From NCBI GenBank assembly GCA_944548615.1, contig OX155967.1, forward strand, positions 3,437,722-3,501,721: 64,000 nucleotides of DNA. The letters run 5' to 3'. The notes under the pieces were generated by a model that did not search any database, was not told the DNA's origin, and saw nothing but the letters and a program-made list of their open reading frames with translations. The DNA comes from Micropterix aruncella. Taxonomy: Eukaryota; Arthropoda; Insecta; Lepidoptera; Micropterigidae. Within the stretch, counting starts at the first letter, position 1. Every line of letters begins with the position of its first letter. The translations under genes and the position numbers were made by a program. This document shows, in pieces, positions 34,754-45,205 of this stretch.

Positions 34754-35590
34754 TACAGAGGGTAGCCATATTATTAGGGGCATTGGAAATTTTGGTACTA
34801 ATTTGCATATTTCAAAAATCTTATTTTCCTAATGAATATTTATTTCTAACTTTTCAAAGGTGTGGCTAAACCCACATTAAATCCCATATTATTTTAGCCG
34901 CCATATCGTCAAGAAATGAAAGTAGCCGCGAAAATTATTATCAATTTTCTCTTCAAAGCTACACTTTTTGTCGTCACGGAGAGAATATTTACGGTAAAGT
35001 ACGTTTTTCATAGTCATGATGACAATCAGCTATCTTGTGAATATTAATCAATTTTGGCTTTATCTTTGTAAAAAAGTCTTCTGAACATTTTCAGAAATAT
35101 TAGTGGAAAACCATTTTTTTTATTGATTTTAGTATTATTGCCATCAAAAAATTCTTACAGTTTTTTTATGACTAATATACATGTTTCCCAAAAAAAACCA
35201 CAAATATTTCAACCAAAAATGTAATTCCGCCCCATATCTCGCCCCACGCCTCATATCTTTTTTTTGTAAAAAAGGTGGCATATAAAGCCAATATTAATGA
35301 ATTTTTACAAGCTGTAATAGCTAATTAGCATCATGATTATGAAAATCGTCATAATCATTGTTTCCGTGACGACTATAGTGTAATTACGAAGAAAAATGAA
35401 GAATTTCGTTGTTTCACGCGGTAAAATCCATTTCTTATGATTATGATGGTTAAATTAAATTGTCATTTAATGTAGGTTAAAATAACTCTAATAACTTCAA
35501 AATAAATGTTGTTTAGAAGAATATATTTTTTAAAATGTGCAAATTCGTACCAAAATTCACAGTGACCCTAATAATATGGCCACCCACTGT
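34754..35590. mobile_element. Tc1-like MITE (copy B)
   Basis: Equivalent of 25798-26634, with TA outside both ends and only a few substitutions. Confidence 0.82.
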
Positions 35591-36131
35591 ATGGGATGGG
35601 ATGGGCACTCCACAATATTATTACAATAATCGTACAAAACAACATCGCCAAATAAATACTTAATAGAAACCAAACATCGATTATTTTTGTTGGCATGTCA
35701 CGGGGCTTTTAACACACCGTTTGACTTGACACTGTCCCATTCGTTCAGCTCCCTCTATTTAAATCCCGAAAGCGTCGCTTTCCTTATAAAAGTCGACGTG
35801 GCGGTGCGTTTTTATGAGCCGTAAAATGGAAACGCCTTATGTGAAAAAGACGTTCTAGCATCATACGTAGAGCGTAAAGTGTAAAAAAGATGGCGATTTG
35901 CATATATCAAAGCGCTATTTTGGGAACATGGAAATGGGGGTATTTCTAAACATCCTGTCGTCGATTCGATTCATTTTATGACGCGGACGTGTAGTAATCA
36001 TGTTATGTAATTATCGTCATGATTATTTCATTGCTGTCTATATAGAAACGTTTATTGTGTAACTTTAGTACATTGTATATATTAGTTTAGTACATTGTAT
36101 ATATTAGTCATGCCCTCTATCGATTACAACT

Positions 36132-36423
36132 TTGTTGGCTGCTTGGAACAGCTATGTACTGGATTTCTGGAGTCATTCTCGAAGATTCCGGAGCCAGGTA
36201 GATCTGCTTCATCCCGGACCTCATTATAAATATCGGAAATTTTCGAATGCTGCTTCTTATACAACTACAAGTCGTAAACACAGTCACCGTAGTCTAGAAA
36301 ATGTCTGCATTTGCTTTATTTATGACTTAAGAAAGTATGACCATGTCACGGAGTACGACCCGACAAAGGAGAGATAAGAGAGTCTTTGGGTTGCTCTTCA
36401 GAATCTTAGACGGGGGCGCTTCG
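36132..36423 (+). pseudogene. CR1/Jockey-like LINE end, left piece, split by a second LINE
   Basis: Frame 36132-36377 ends in LENVCICFIYDLRKYDHVTEY, matching LQNVCIRYIHGLRKFDHITEY of the copy at 13499-13924. After a frameshift it continues KRVFGLLFRILDGGASSY up to about 36420. It resumes at about 37336 beyond the minus-strand LINE, with RPLR and SVRGARLWNAFPTYVR (to about 37490). Confidence 0.82.
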
Positions 36424-37330
36424 AGTTATTATTTATTTATTAGTTTCAAATATTATTCAAGAGCATTACAGACGAATCCAATTCGCCCTTGAATATTAAA
36501 TCTAGAGTGTAAGTATAAAAATAAATGACTTACATAACTAAATTAATGCTATAAAATTAATACATTGAACAAGAAAAAAACATAAAAATATACAACAAAA
36601 TAAAAGACAGATTTGATAAACGTGAGATAGCAGAGAGTTGCCTTTTTAGCTGCCAAAGGGATATACAAAAGATGTCTATTTCTGTGGGTAAGGAATTAAG
36701 AATAGCTATAAAACTCCTCCCTGGCCTGTCTACAAAAATATTTGTACGATGGTACGTCACATTAAACAATAGATGCGATATCCTCGCTGTGTAATTTACC
36801 GGTACGTACAATTCAAACTTACATAGTATCTCTGGCAAATAAATAGTTCCTTGAATGAATTTATATGCAAATATAATCAGGGAAATATATCGACCCATTT
36901 CAAGACTGTTGTATTCTACCATTCCTAGCACAAAATCGGACGGAAATAAGTATGGATAAATATTGTATTTTCTGTAATAAATATATATTAAAAATTTTCT
37001 TTGAATACGCTCTACCATCTGAATGTATTTGGTTTCACTTGTACAATAGTTGACCGAATTATATTCAAGTATGCTACGGACTAAACAATTATGTAGTAGA
37101 AACATTACATGAATATTATTAAACTGTTTGCATATGCGAATAACAAAACCGACCGTTTTGCTAGCACGATTGCAAATATTTGTAATGTGTGCACGGAAAT
37201 TCAACTGCGTATCAAATGTAATTCCCAGGTCCCTCACCTCGGTTGACCTTTTTAAAATTGACCCATTTATTGTGTATGGAATAAAGCAAGGTGTTTTCTT
37301 CTTAGTGATGGTTAGATCATAAACAGGTTC
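36424..37330 (-). mobile_element. Jockey-like LINE 3' end inserted into another LINE
   Basis: The 226-residue minus frame 36557-37237 opens with the conserved LGITFDTQLNFRAHI segment after the RT palm and continues LVRSILEYNSVNY, QMVERIQRKFLIYIYY and LGMVEYNSLEMGRYISLIIFAYKFIQG. The last block equals the MVGYNSLKLRREMLAMAYVFKLIRG of the 12171 copy, so both belong to one Jockey family with AAAT tails (36424-36440 here). The insertion separates the two halves of a CR1-like LINE. Confidence 0.88.
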
Positions 37331-37335
37331 TATGA

Positions 37336-37500
37336 TGTACCACTCACGGTCGCCCTCTGAGATTTGAACCTACTGCGCTCGATCCCTGGTCAAAGTAATG
37401 ATTTCTACTCGAACTCCTTCTCTGTCCGTGGAGCGCGTCTCTGGAATGCTTTTCCTACATATGTAAGGCACAGTATAACGAAAGAACAGTAGACGCTCTC
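37336..37500 (+). pseudogene. CR1/Jockey-like LINE end, right piece
   Basis: Continuation of 36132-36423. In shifting frames it encodes RPLRF, PGQSNDFYSNSFSVRGARLWNAF, which aligns with SIPSHSSDFFSFSFTVHGARLWNAL of 13499-13924. Several indels. The usual TTA tail is not seen. Confidence 0.75.
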
Positions 37501-38100
37501 TTGAGCTACAGGACGTTGCGAGAATAGGGTGCAAGGAAAGTGGGCAGATGGGTACGTCTCGACGAACGCCTTTTGTTAGCATTACGCGCGGGTAAAGATT
37601 GGCTACTTTTTCGAACGTTTGCATATCCGCGTGCGCCGAGTAGCGGACATATGCGAGCACTTACGACTCGCGTGACGTATTCGCTTTGATTTCAATTTTG
37701 TTCTAAGCGAAGCTACTTTTATTTATTTATTTATTTATTTGTCTGGTATAATGTGTGTAACGACAGCGCCGAGTTTGTATTGCTTCTAACTCGGGCTCAA
37801 AGAACGCTTTAACGCGCGATCATACATGTCTCTCTCCCTTCCCCTCCCCTCCCCACCCCTGCGTGATTATTGATTTATTGCTTTTGAAATTTTAAAATTA
37901 TTTTTCATTTTCTGCTGAATTACAATGTTAGATACGAGTAGATTTGTCACGAACTGTCTTTATAAACGATCCGTCCTTAAACTGCCTTTATTATCTTATT
38001 TTTACCGCAAAACATGTTTTTCCAATAGGTTAAGGTTAGCTGTAAGATACTGCGACGCAATAAGTTCTCCGATTTATTTCATCAAATAAACTGTTTTATT
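37500..38100. other. Interval with minor repeats
   Basis: Contains an ATTT microsatellite (about 37718-37740), a pyrimidine-rich cccttcccctcccctcccc tract (about 37838-37857), and at 38028-38095 a segment ggttagctgtaagatactgcgacgcaataag that resembles the 3' UTR of CR1-like elements. No gene seen. Confidence 0.45.
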
Positions 38101-38102
38101 TT

Positions 38103-38470
38103 TATTACACGACTGCCCTACAAAGAAAAAGGGTAATGTGTTCAGTGTTCATCTATGTATATTTTCCGTTTCTTTATTCCACTATAATTTCTAAAGGCTT
38201 TAACCGATTTAGAAGTGTTGGGTATTGTTACAATCGTTATGTCATCTCGAGTGTCATTGGTTTTCATAACTGTGCAAATATCAAGTAAATAGTTGTCTAA
38301 ATGTCCAAATCTTAAATGTCAATAAATTACCATGAATATATCGTGTTTAGTGTCAAATGAAAGGTCTACTGTAGGTATTGAGTACATTCTGATAATATAT
38401 ATGAAACTATATGGATAAAAACATAAACCACAAATATTTCATATAACATCCGAAATAAAAATTATTTTAA
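38103..38470 (+). repeat. Dispersed repeat (tgttttccgtttcttcat family), fullest copy
   Basis: Uninterrupted version of the repeat found split around the Jockey LINE at 20090-21990 and partly at 14780 and 50220. It begins near acacgactgcccta and contains tctcgagtgtcattgg and agtaaatagttgtctaaatgtcc. No ORF. It serves as the reference for the insertion sites in copies A and B. Confidence 0.7.
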
Positions 38471-39000
38471 ATACAGTAGTTGACTTTTTAGTAACGGCAG
38501 TGTGTTTTTAATTTATCTTAATATATTTATTCGTTAGAGCATAATCTGTCTGGTGAAAGTAGATTTTTTTTTAAATATCATAATAAAAACGTGGTTATCA
38601 AACGCTTAAAATGATTCTATTCTGCATTGGTCGAGATCGCAACACCGTTCGCTTCATAAGAGACTCTCCATTAATCGGAACGCGCATGATTGATCGATAG
38701 ATCGTTAATCTTGATCTTGAGTCTTGACCCGCCCTATTTCAATGGTTCAATATTCGTATTATTGTTTTTGCCGGCGGCCGGACGAGTTAAAACCGCCGCG
38801 GTCGCCGCGTCCGGTTAAATAACCGCGCTATTAATATTGCATGAAAACGATGTGTATAATTACCGTGTAAAAAAAACCCGATTACGCAGCATTATTTATA
38901 GCGAAATCAACATTTTGTCAGATGATGTCGCTGGAAATGGTAATGCCAATCCGAATCCGACGATTTCGACGGTTTCGAAAATAGTTATTATTAGCCCAGT
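38470..39000. other. Unannotated interval with a CG-rich patch
   Basis: A 60-bp CG-rich patch (ccggcggccggacgagtt...gcgtccggttaaataacc) lies at about 38770-38825; its two ggccgg/ccgcc blocks form a loose inverted repeat. Otherwise AT-rich without a gene. Confidence 0.4.
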
Positions 39001-39008
39001 CGACTTAC

Positions 39009-39286
39009 GGCCCGGTGGCATAGTGGCTAGGTCGCCTGATCTTACATTGTAAGGGGGTCGATTCCCGGCTGGGTCACCATTTTCCGTTGGGATCAAATTA
39101 ACGGAATTGCATTTTCAATTCTGTCGATCGAATGCAATAACGAGACACACACTTACAGTCACGTTACACGCACACGTACATATAACACGTCATAGTAGGG
39201 TTGGTTGTAAGAGATTGTCATATGACAATAAACCCGCCCATTGTGACATTTTCACAATAAAGAGTATAAACAAAAAAACAAACAAA
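39009..39286 (+). mobile_element. tRNA-derived SINE, copy 1
   Basis: The head GGCCCGGTGGCATAGTGGCT has a pol III A box (TGGCATAGTGG), an anticodon-arm-like segment and a B box region (GGTCGATTCC, one base lost against copy 2). The acceptor ends (GGCCCGG at 39009 and CTGGGTCACC) pair. A body of about 200 bp with ccgcccattgtgacattttc leads to aaagagtataaac and A-rich tail. acttac on both sides may be the target duplication. SINEs of this form use a LINE's machinery and are transcribed from the internal promoter. Confidence 0.87.
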
Positions 39287-39297
39287 CTTACACTTTG

Positions 39298-39525
39298 CGC
39301 CCGATTGCGTTTCTTCGTGAATTAAAACAGGAATCAGTTCACGCCAATACGTTAGAGCGGAATGTGAAATGAATGAATGTCACTTTCCAGTGTAAACTAC
39401 CATGTTCGGCAGGTAGTTTGTGTGCGGGAAAATATACGATCGTTCATTTTACATTTCGCTCTAACGCACTGCTCTGTCACGTTCGCATGAAATATTCTTA
39501 GTTCAAGAGCCAGCGACAAAAATGT
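39298..39525. mobile_element. Palindromic MITE-like repeat (acgttagagcgg family)
   Basis: The left arm around caatacgttagagcggaatg is mirrored by acatttcgctctaacgcac on the right, with atgaatgaatgt/cgttcatttt inside the arms. Related one-armed fragments occur at 8370-8480 and at the GA microsatellite (541-590). Exact ends and target duplication are not clear. Confidence 0.6.
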
Positions 39526-39779
39526 GCACGAGTTTTGGAAAAGCTGATACTTTCAGATCAGACAGTATTTTGGCCATAGAATGCCAGGGTACAGTTAGCA
39601 GATCAGATTCCGGGACACCTGGCGCTGGCGTACTAGGAAAGGTGTAATTTTCATTAGTACCTTTAAAGTGTTTTGGAAAAGCTGAAAATCGTGAAAATCG
39701 TCAGTAGACAGTGGATGCGATAAATAACTTGAAACATATGGTCAGACCGCCTCATAATCTAACGCGTGGCGTCAGCATC

Positions 39780-40075
39780 AGCTAAGATAGGCGTCAACAG
39801 AGCTAAAGATATTAGACATCAGGCAGGTATGCAAAAAAACAGTCTTTCTTGACTACCTAAAGAGTAAAGATATTCACGTTAAAACTGAGCATAAAATTGC
39901 AACGAGGAGCGCCACAACCTGCAAACACATTATACAGAAAACCCGAACATCCTTCGCGCAAAGACACTTTGGACACATAGGGCCCAAAATTTATAACAAT
40001 CTAAAAGAATCTATTAAAACATGCCGAAATATTAAGTCAAGCCAATTAAAATTTAAAATTACTTAACATTTACTT
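39780..40075 (+). pseudogene. Degenerate LINE ORF2 C-terminus
   Basis: In plus frames: IATRSATTCKHIIQKTRTSFAQRHF, GPKIYNNLKESIKTCRNIKSSQLKFKIT, then stop. The FAQRHFGHIGPKIYNNL block is the same as FARRQYFFIAPKVYNSL at 60063-60749. It is short, with breaks upstream. An ATT-rich 3' region follows to about 40170. Confidence 0.65.
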
Positions 40076-40349
40076 CAACTTAGTAGAAATGAGGTGGAAA
40101 AGGTAATAAGTCATATTTTAAATAAAGTAAAGGTCTGCATTATTATTATTGTCATACATTGTAATTCATTTTATATTTTTTATTTATTTGTTCTATTAAC
40201 TTCATATTACGACATTTAAAATTTTTTTTTTCCTATATATCGATATTTTAAAATATAAGTTTAATTTTAATACTATGTGCATATGAAAAAATCTTTGCCA
40301 TACATAGAGTCTTCCTTGTTACGGGCTATGCCCTAGTTAGACAGATTTT

Positions 40350-41545
40350 ACATTACATTACATTACATTTTCGTCGTGTCCAATTGACGGCTAAAAACCG
40401 CTCTTTGACGTGTCAAAATAATTGGGTTAGGTAGTAAGTTTCGTTACTACTCTTTACTGATCATACATAGGTAATCAAGAATTAACTACTAGATTGTCAA
40501 ACTTTAAATATACATAATTAAAATAGAAGTCTAATATTTGAAGTAGTTAGTAATTCAAAAAGATACGTAGTAAACTTATTCATCGTAATATTCAAATTGT
40601 CAGTAAAATGTTATACAGTCAAATTAAAGCTACGTTATGCATTTTAAACTAAAAGTACAGATATAAGACCATCTTGCGGTGTCGACTACAACGAGCGAGC
40701 CCGTCACCACAGGACGTTTTAACGATTAGTCGTTCTGTCGCCCTGCAGTGAACGTAGAAGACTTTGGACAGTACAATTCTACGTCCAGCTACGTCACAAC
40801 CCGTGAGAGTCCAACGCCTTACCGCGAGTTAGCCAGGAATAAACCCGGCGGGCTCGAGATACTCGCGCCCTCACTTCCAATTGTGACCAGTTTTCTCCGG
40901 TCTCTCGATTGGTTCCGAGTTCGAGGTCGCTTGCGCGGTCCTCTCCCTTACGAAGCGGCGAAACGGTGTGCACCGAATCTATCGCGGACCAAGGCGTCCT
41001 TTGCCCGACTCTGAACCGGGATCGGATGGCCAATGGTCATTTCAAGAGCAGTCGCCGTAAGGTAGACAACCACCCCCGCTCTATAGGAAACAATACAGTT
41101 CCCAGACTCCCCCGACTGTTAGTCGGAGAGCACAGTCGATTGGCTTGCGCCGCTCGGTGCGCAGACCGTCCAGGAGCGCCAGAGGTTTGATCCCCAGGGG
41201 AGACTGGTTGACCCAGTGTCCTACCCAGGTTCGCACCCCATGCGTGGAGGCCATCGGATGGGTGTTGACCCGTGAGTGTGACCGACCCTGAACACATGGG
41301 TCATCGTGGCCACCTCATCATGGGCCCATTAGCACCCATATAAGACCATATAAAATAATCAGACAATAAGGCTCTACTTGTTTAAGTAATTTAAATGGGC
41401 ACAATATTTGAAAAATCATGGCTCTCAAATTCGGCCAGATTATAGAAAGGATGGCCTATCAGCATCTCCTTGATGTTTTTTTGAATTGTATGTCCTCCAG
41501 CTGTTTAAATTTTGTAGGGAGTAGGATATATAATTTAATGCTAAG
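40350..41545 (-). mobile_element. Jockey/CR1-like LINE 3' end with AATGT tail, split by FamH
   Basis: Minus-strand copy of the 8518-9256 element: tail cattacattacattacatt at 40350-40369 (plus view), UTR up to 40672, then resuming at 41338 and ending in the coding part (LSIKLYILLPTKFKQLEDIQ, 41470-41540). The FamH copy is inserted in its 3' UTR. Comparison with 8900-8950 shows the uninterrupted sequence. Confidence 0.9.
40661..41349 (-). mobile_element. FamH LINE 3' end with 12-bp TSD
   Basis: FamH insert 40673-41337 flanked by ATATAAGACCAT at 40661-40672 and 41338-41349; the intact target is seen once at about 8925-8940 (inverse). On the minus strand it begins with GTGCTAATGGGCCCATGATG, equal to the last ORF codons and stop of the 53845-54150 frame, then a UTR of about 640 bp and the two-hairpin terminus without any poly-A. 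The various minus and plus frames drawn through it are not genes. This copy proves that FamH inserts as a retrotransposon. Confidence 0.9.
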
Positions 41546-41564
41546 GTTGCAATGAATAAAATGT

Positions 41565-41612
41565 AAATTAAAATTTTGAATTAATAAAATTATTATTATT
41601 ATTATTATTATC
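41565..41612. repeat. ATT microsatellite
   Basis: Seven to eight TTA units near the end of the LINE fragment. Probably a retroelement tail or its expansion. Confidence 0.8.
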
Positions 41613-41639
41613 TGCCATAGCGCAGATGTGATTCAACTG

Positions 41640-42065
41640 GTAGCACTGGTCATATGCCCCGCAGCGGAGTTTACTTTGAAATTTAATGCCATTGCGGGGA
41701 ATGTGCGCCATTAATCAGCGTAAGAAACATTGCATACGAGAGCACCGACAGCACGTTTCGTGGTCCGGAAATAAATAGGCTGAGCGTCCCGACGCTGGCG
41801 ACGCGACGCCCGGTCAGCGAGCGTCGCGCGATCGCATGACCCCGCCGAGGCGCGGCCGAGTTAACGAACTCTGCCGGCCGGACCTGGACCAGGACCCGGT
41901 GCGCAGCGCCCACCATCGCGCATGCAAATAAGCTACGCGCACCTTGCACTTCGCATGCGCGAATTCCACGCGCTGCACCGACAAATAACCGTAAAGTCGT
42001 CAAAATAAACAAGGTTGGAATGAAGATCGCGCAGCGCGATCTTAAAATGGCGAACGCGGCATTTA
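41640..42065. other. CpG-rich block of unknown origin
   Basis: Much more GC- and CpG-rich than its surroundings (for example gacgcgacgcccggtcagcg, gaggcgcggccgagttaac, ggaccaggacccggtgcgca). Contains a perfect 21-nt inverted repeat centred near 42033 (aagatcgcgc/gcgcgatctt). The 109-residue minus frame (41683-42012) has no recognised domain. It could be a host promoter or first exon, or part of an unknown element. Confidence 0.35.
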
Positions 42066-42106
42066 ATTGTGTTTTCCCGAATTAGGTATATGTATATCTA
42101 TACTAA

Positions 42107-42853
42107 TCTATACTAATATTATAAAGAGGTAAAGTTTGTGACGTTGTTTGTAGGAAGTAATCTCTGGATCTACTCTACCGATTTTGAAAATTCTTTTACC
42201 AATAGAAAGCCACGTTATTTGTGAGTGTCATTGGCTATATATTAATCCGAAAAATGAAAACACTTTTTCGTGGTAGTCGGATTTGCAAAGTAAGTCGGAG
42301 AAAAGCGGTCGAACGAAAAAGTTTCTAACTAACGCTGCCATAACGATGAGAGATATATGATTAAGTTCTGGAGAAAAGTTGTAGGGCTTGATAATGCCTA
42401 CATAAAAGTTAGCGACAGCATATGTCTAACTTTTATATGTAAGTCCCAAAAAGTAGTATTTTATATTAAAAAAATAATTTTAATCGTTAGGTCATGTTTA
42501 TTGGTCATATTATAAACAATTATGAATTCTTATCAAAATAAGTAAATGTATCATCTCAAGTGTTTTAAACAAAAGACTTTTCCTTTTACAGCATATAATT
42601 TCCCTTTTAATGCATAAATATTTATAGAGATAAGACACTCACAAATAAGACACTCACAAGAAGACACTCACAAATAACAGTAATATAGTCAAATTTTCAT
42701 GCAAATACATACATATATATGCAGTAAAAATATAACCCTTCTTTTAGCAGTCAGTAAATAAATCATAGCACTCAGTACTAACCGCACCACACTCATAATT
42801 TCATCACAAGTAAAAAGTTTTACCGCCCAACGAAGTGGGCACGGGTCAGCTAG
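42107..42853 (+). mobile_element. Non-autonomous Helitron, family 2, copy 2
   Basis: Starts TCTATACTAATATTATAAAG and ends GCCCAACGAAGTGGGC hairpin, CACGGGTCAGCTAG, then T. Matches 15607-16523 throughout, with a perfect 3' hairpin here. A shorter in-line duplication of tctatactaa just before the start (42097-42106) may be a remnant of another end. Confidence 0.85.
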
Positions 42854-43123
42854 TATCTTATATAGAAATATATATATAGACACTGAGAAATATATTGGAA
42901 TTATTCTTACATTACCATGTTGACTCAACCTACAGCGACTATTTTCGCGTTAGAGAAAATTTATAAATCAGTAGGTATAGCTCGAGAATCAGAGCAGCTG
43001 TTTTTGGTTTCAAAATATAGCTTTCGATAAGATTTACGGTGTAAACATACAAATTTATGCATTTTCCTTTTCTATTACATATTTTTTTTACCAATACGTT
43101 ATATTTTACACAAAATCGTGCAT

Positions 43124-43933
43124 CAGTGGTGGGCAAACTTTTTCCTTGAAGGGCCAGCAAAATAAAATAAATTTGTCTATAGGCTAGAGTAAATTATAAC
43201 TAAAAATGCATTTTGTTTTGAAATTTTCTTTATTATTTATTACAAAATTTAGAGATAGGTGTACTATCAATAAAAACTGCTTAATTTAATTGCTTGAAAT
43301 TGAATGCCATGGTATGGTAGGTGTATGTGAAACATGGAACTGCTATTGATTGGCTATGGCTATGGCTCGAACCCTCATAAGCGGGTTCGAGATGAGGCTT
43401 TGAGATTTTTTTCAGAGCATAGAATGTTGTTACACTCATCCTGCAATCTTTCACAAACTCTCCGCTGAATATGGTTTCATGTTTTTACGTATTTTGTAAG
43501 CCACAAAGTATCAATACAATACAATACAATACAATCAATCAATATATCCAGCTAATGTAGAAGCTTCTGACCACTACTTTGTTTTGTAAACACATTCTGC
43601 CGTCCAGACAGTTTCTTATTAAGGTTTTCCGCATTAATTTACCTTTCTGTGTCATTCATAGAAGCATATTTTGTGTTAGCATGCCTTTTGTTAGCCCCCT
43701 GCAACCCGACGAGTAAAGCGCGGCAATTTCAGCTTCGCATGCATCTTGCATGTACATTTTACGCGGCTACTTTCTACGTATTATGTAATAGTAGGAACAG
43801 TATGTACTGTCAAAATTTAATTCCTGACACCATTAATAATTAAATATACTTTTGAATAGTCGTTGATGGCGGGCCGGATTAAAGCCCGTCGCGGGCCGGA
43901 ATTGGCCCGCGGGCCGTACTTTGCCCAATGGTG
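43124..43933. mobile_element. Inverted-repeat element (CAGTGGTGGGCAAA), non-autonomous
   Basis: Left end CAGTGGTGGGCAAACTTTTT; right end is the inverse of CACCATTGGGCAAAGTACGG, with GGCCCGCGGGCC-type sequence inside the right end. The termini look like those of hAT elements, but the flanks compared with the paralogous repeat at 19255-19285 share only AT rather than 8 bp, so the superfamily is uncertain. About 810 bp, no transposase. Confidence 0.65.
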
Positions 43934-44005
43934 ATCTAGATACTGGCCTTAGAAGTCCCGTTAGATGTGCTTAGCGCCATTTGGTACTTGAGCTATGTTG
44001 AACTT

Positions 44006-44925
44006 AAGCGAGGGCCTGGTTTAGGCGGCCAAAAAAAAAATTTTTTTTTTCTAACTTTTTGTTAGAATTTATTCGTGAATCTTTTACCTCTGGAATAGCT
44101 GATAGTCTCAGGTTGCTATAAAAGTGTAAAAAACTTACTACTTGTCTGTGAAGAAATCTTTAAACGCGTTTTTCTTAAAACCATATTTATGTGATAAAAA
44201 AAACTACCTGACGGATCGAGTTGTTCTAAAAATTTTTTTAAAGATTATTACGCTGGCATAGTGGTTAGGTCGCCTGATCTTACATTGTAAGGTCCCGGGT
44301 TCGATTCCCGGCTGGGTCACCATTTTCCGTCGGTATCTAATTAACGTAATTGCATTTTCAATTCTGTCGATGGAATTCAATAACAAGACACACACTTACA
44401 GACATGTTAGACGCACACATACATATAACACGTCATAGTAGGGTTGGTTGTGAGAGATTGTCATATAATATGCAATAAACCCGCCCATTGTGACATTTTC
44501 ACAATAAAGAGTATAAAAAACAAACAAACAAACAAATTATGTTTCATATGAACTAAAAAATATATTTAAAAAATGTTTTTATATTTTTTTTTACTAATTA
44601 AATACAAAATTTTGAGGCGAAAATCTATTTTATTTCTTTAAATCCTTGAAAAATTAGAACAATAATACCTTTTTGTTATTATTTTAAGTTCATCTTCGAA
44701 ATACAAATGTAAAAATTAATATCTCAGTTATATCACAGATACCGCCATTTCTGCAGGGGTAGAAACATTTGCAATTCAATATCTCAAAAATAGTTTTTTT
44801 TACTATTTTTTTTTCAAATGTTAAATCAAACTGATATAAAAGATCCATGATCAGATTTTAACTTTGAGTTAATAAAAAAAACATGAAAAACATTTTTTTT
44901 GGCCTTCTAAACCAGCCCCCCCCCC
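44006..44925. mobile_element. Inverted-repeat MITE (GGCCTGGTTTAG) carrying the SINE
   Basis: Left end around 44009 reads ggcctggtttaggcggccaaaa; right end (44897-44918) is its inverse, ggccttctaaaccagcc, then a run of C. The paralogous repeat at 19335-19370 lacks it: there cttaagctgttgtc is continuous, whereas here ttaagc and ttagctg lie on either side, suggesting a TTA(A)GC duplication. Without the SINE it is about 0.63 kb. No coding content. Confidence 0.65.
44248..44536 (+). mobile_element. tRNA-derived SINE, copy 2
   Basis: Head with GGCATAGTGGTTAGGTCGCC (A box) and GGGTTCGATTCCCGG (intact B box and T arm), ending CTGGGTCACC. Anticodon-arm position can pair ATCTT with AAGGT around a 7-nt loop. 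The body matches copy 1, and the tail is an aaac repeat. The first few bases of the acceptor arm seem lost. Inserted within the MITE 44006-44925. Confidence 0.88.
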
Positions 44926-45205
44926 CCCTTAGCTGTCGTTCTTGAATTTTGTATTATTTGCTTCAATGATATTTTAATTACTTTTTATGTGTACAAGCAT
45001 TAAATAAATAATTTAAAATTCAATAAATTTAAGAGATTGATAAGCTTTTTATAGTGAAATAAATTAAAAATGTCGGTTAGAATACGAGCAAAAGTTGAAT
45101 TATAGAAGCATAAGCTAAAATATAGCATTGCAAAGAGCAGCTTAGCATTTTTTAAATAATGAAATATTTTTAAATAAATATTCTTTTATTAAATAATCGA
45201 ATTAA

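Noticed and set aside
39009..39080. Functional tRNA gene
   Set aside because: The B box has lost a base, the anticodon arm does not give a standard loop with U33, and a SINE body and tail follow directly.
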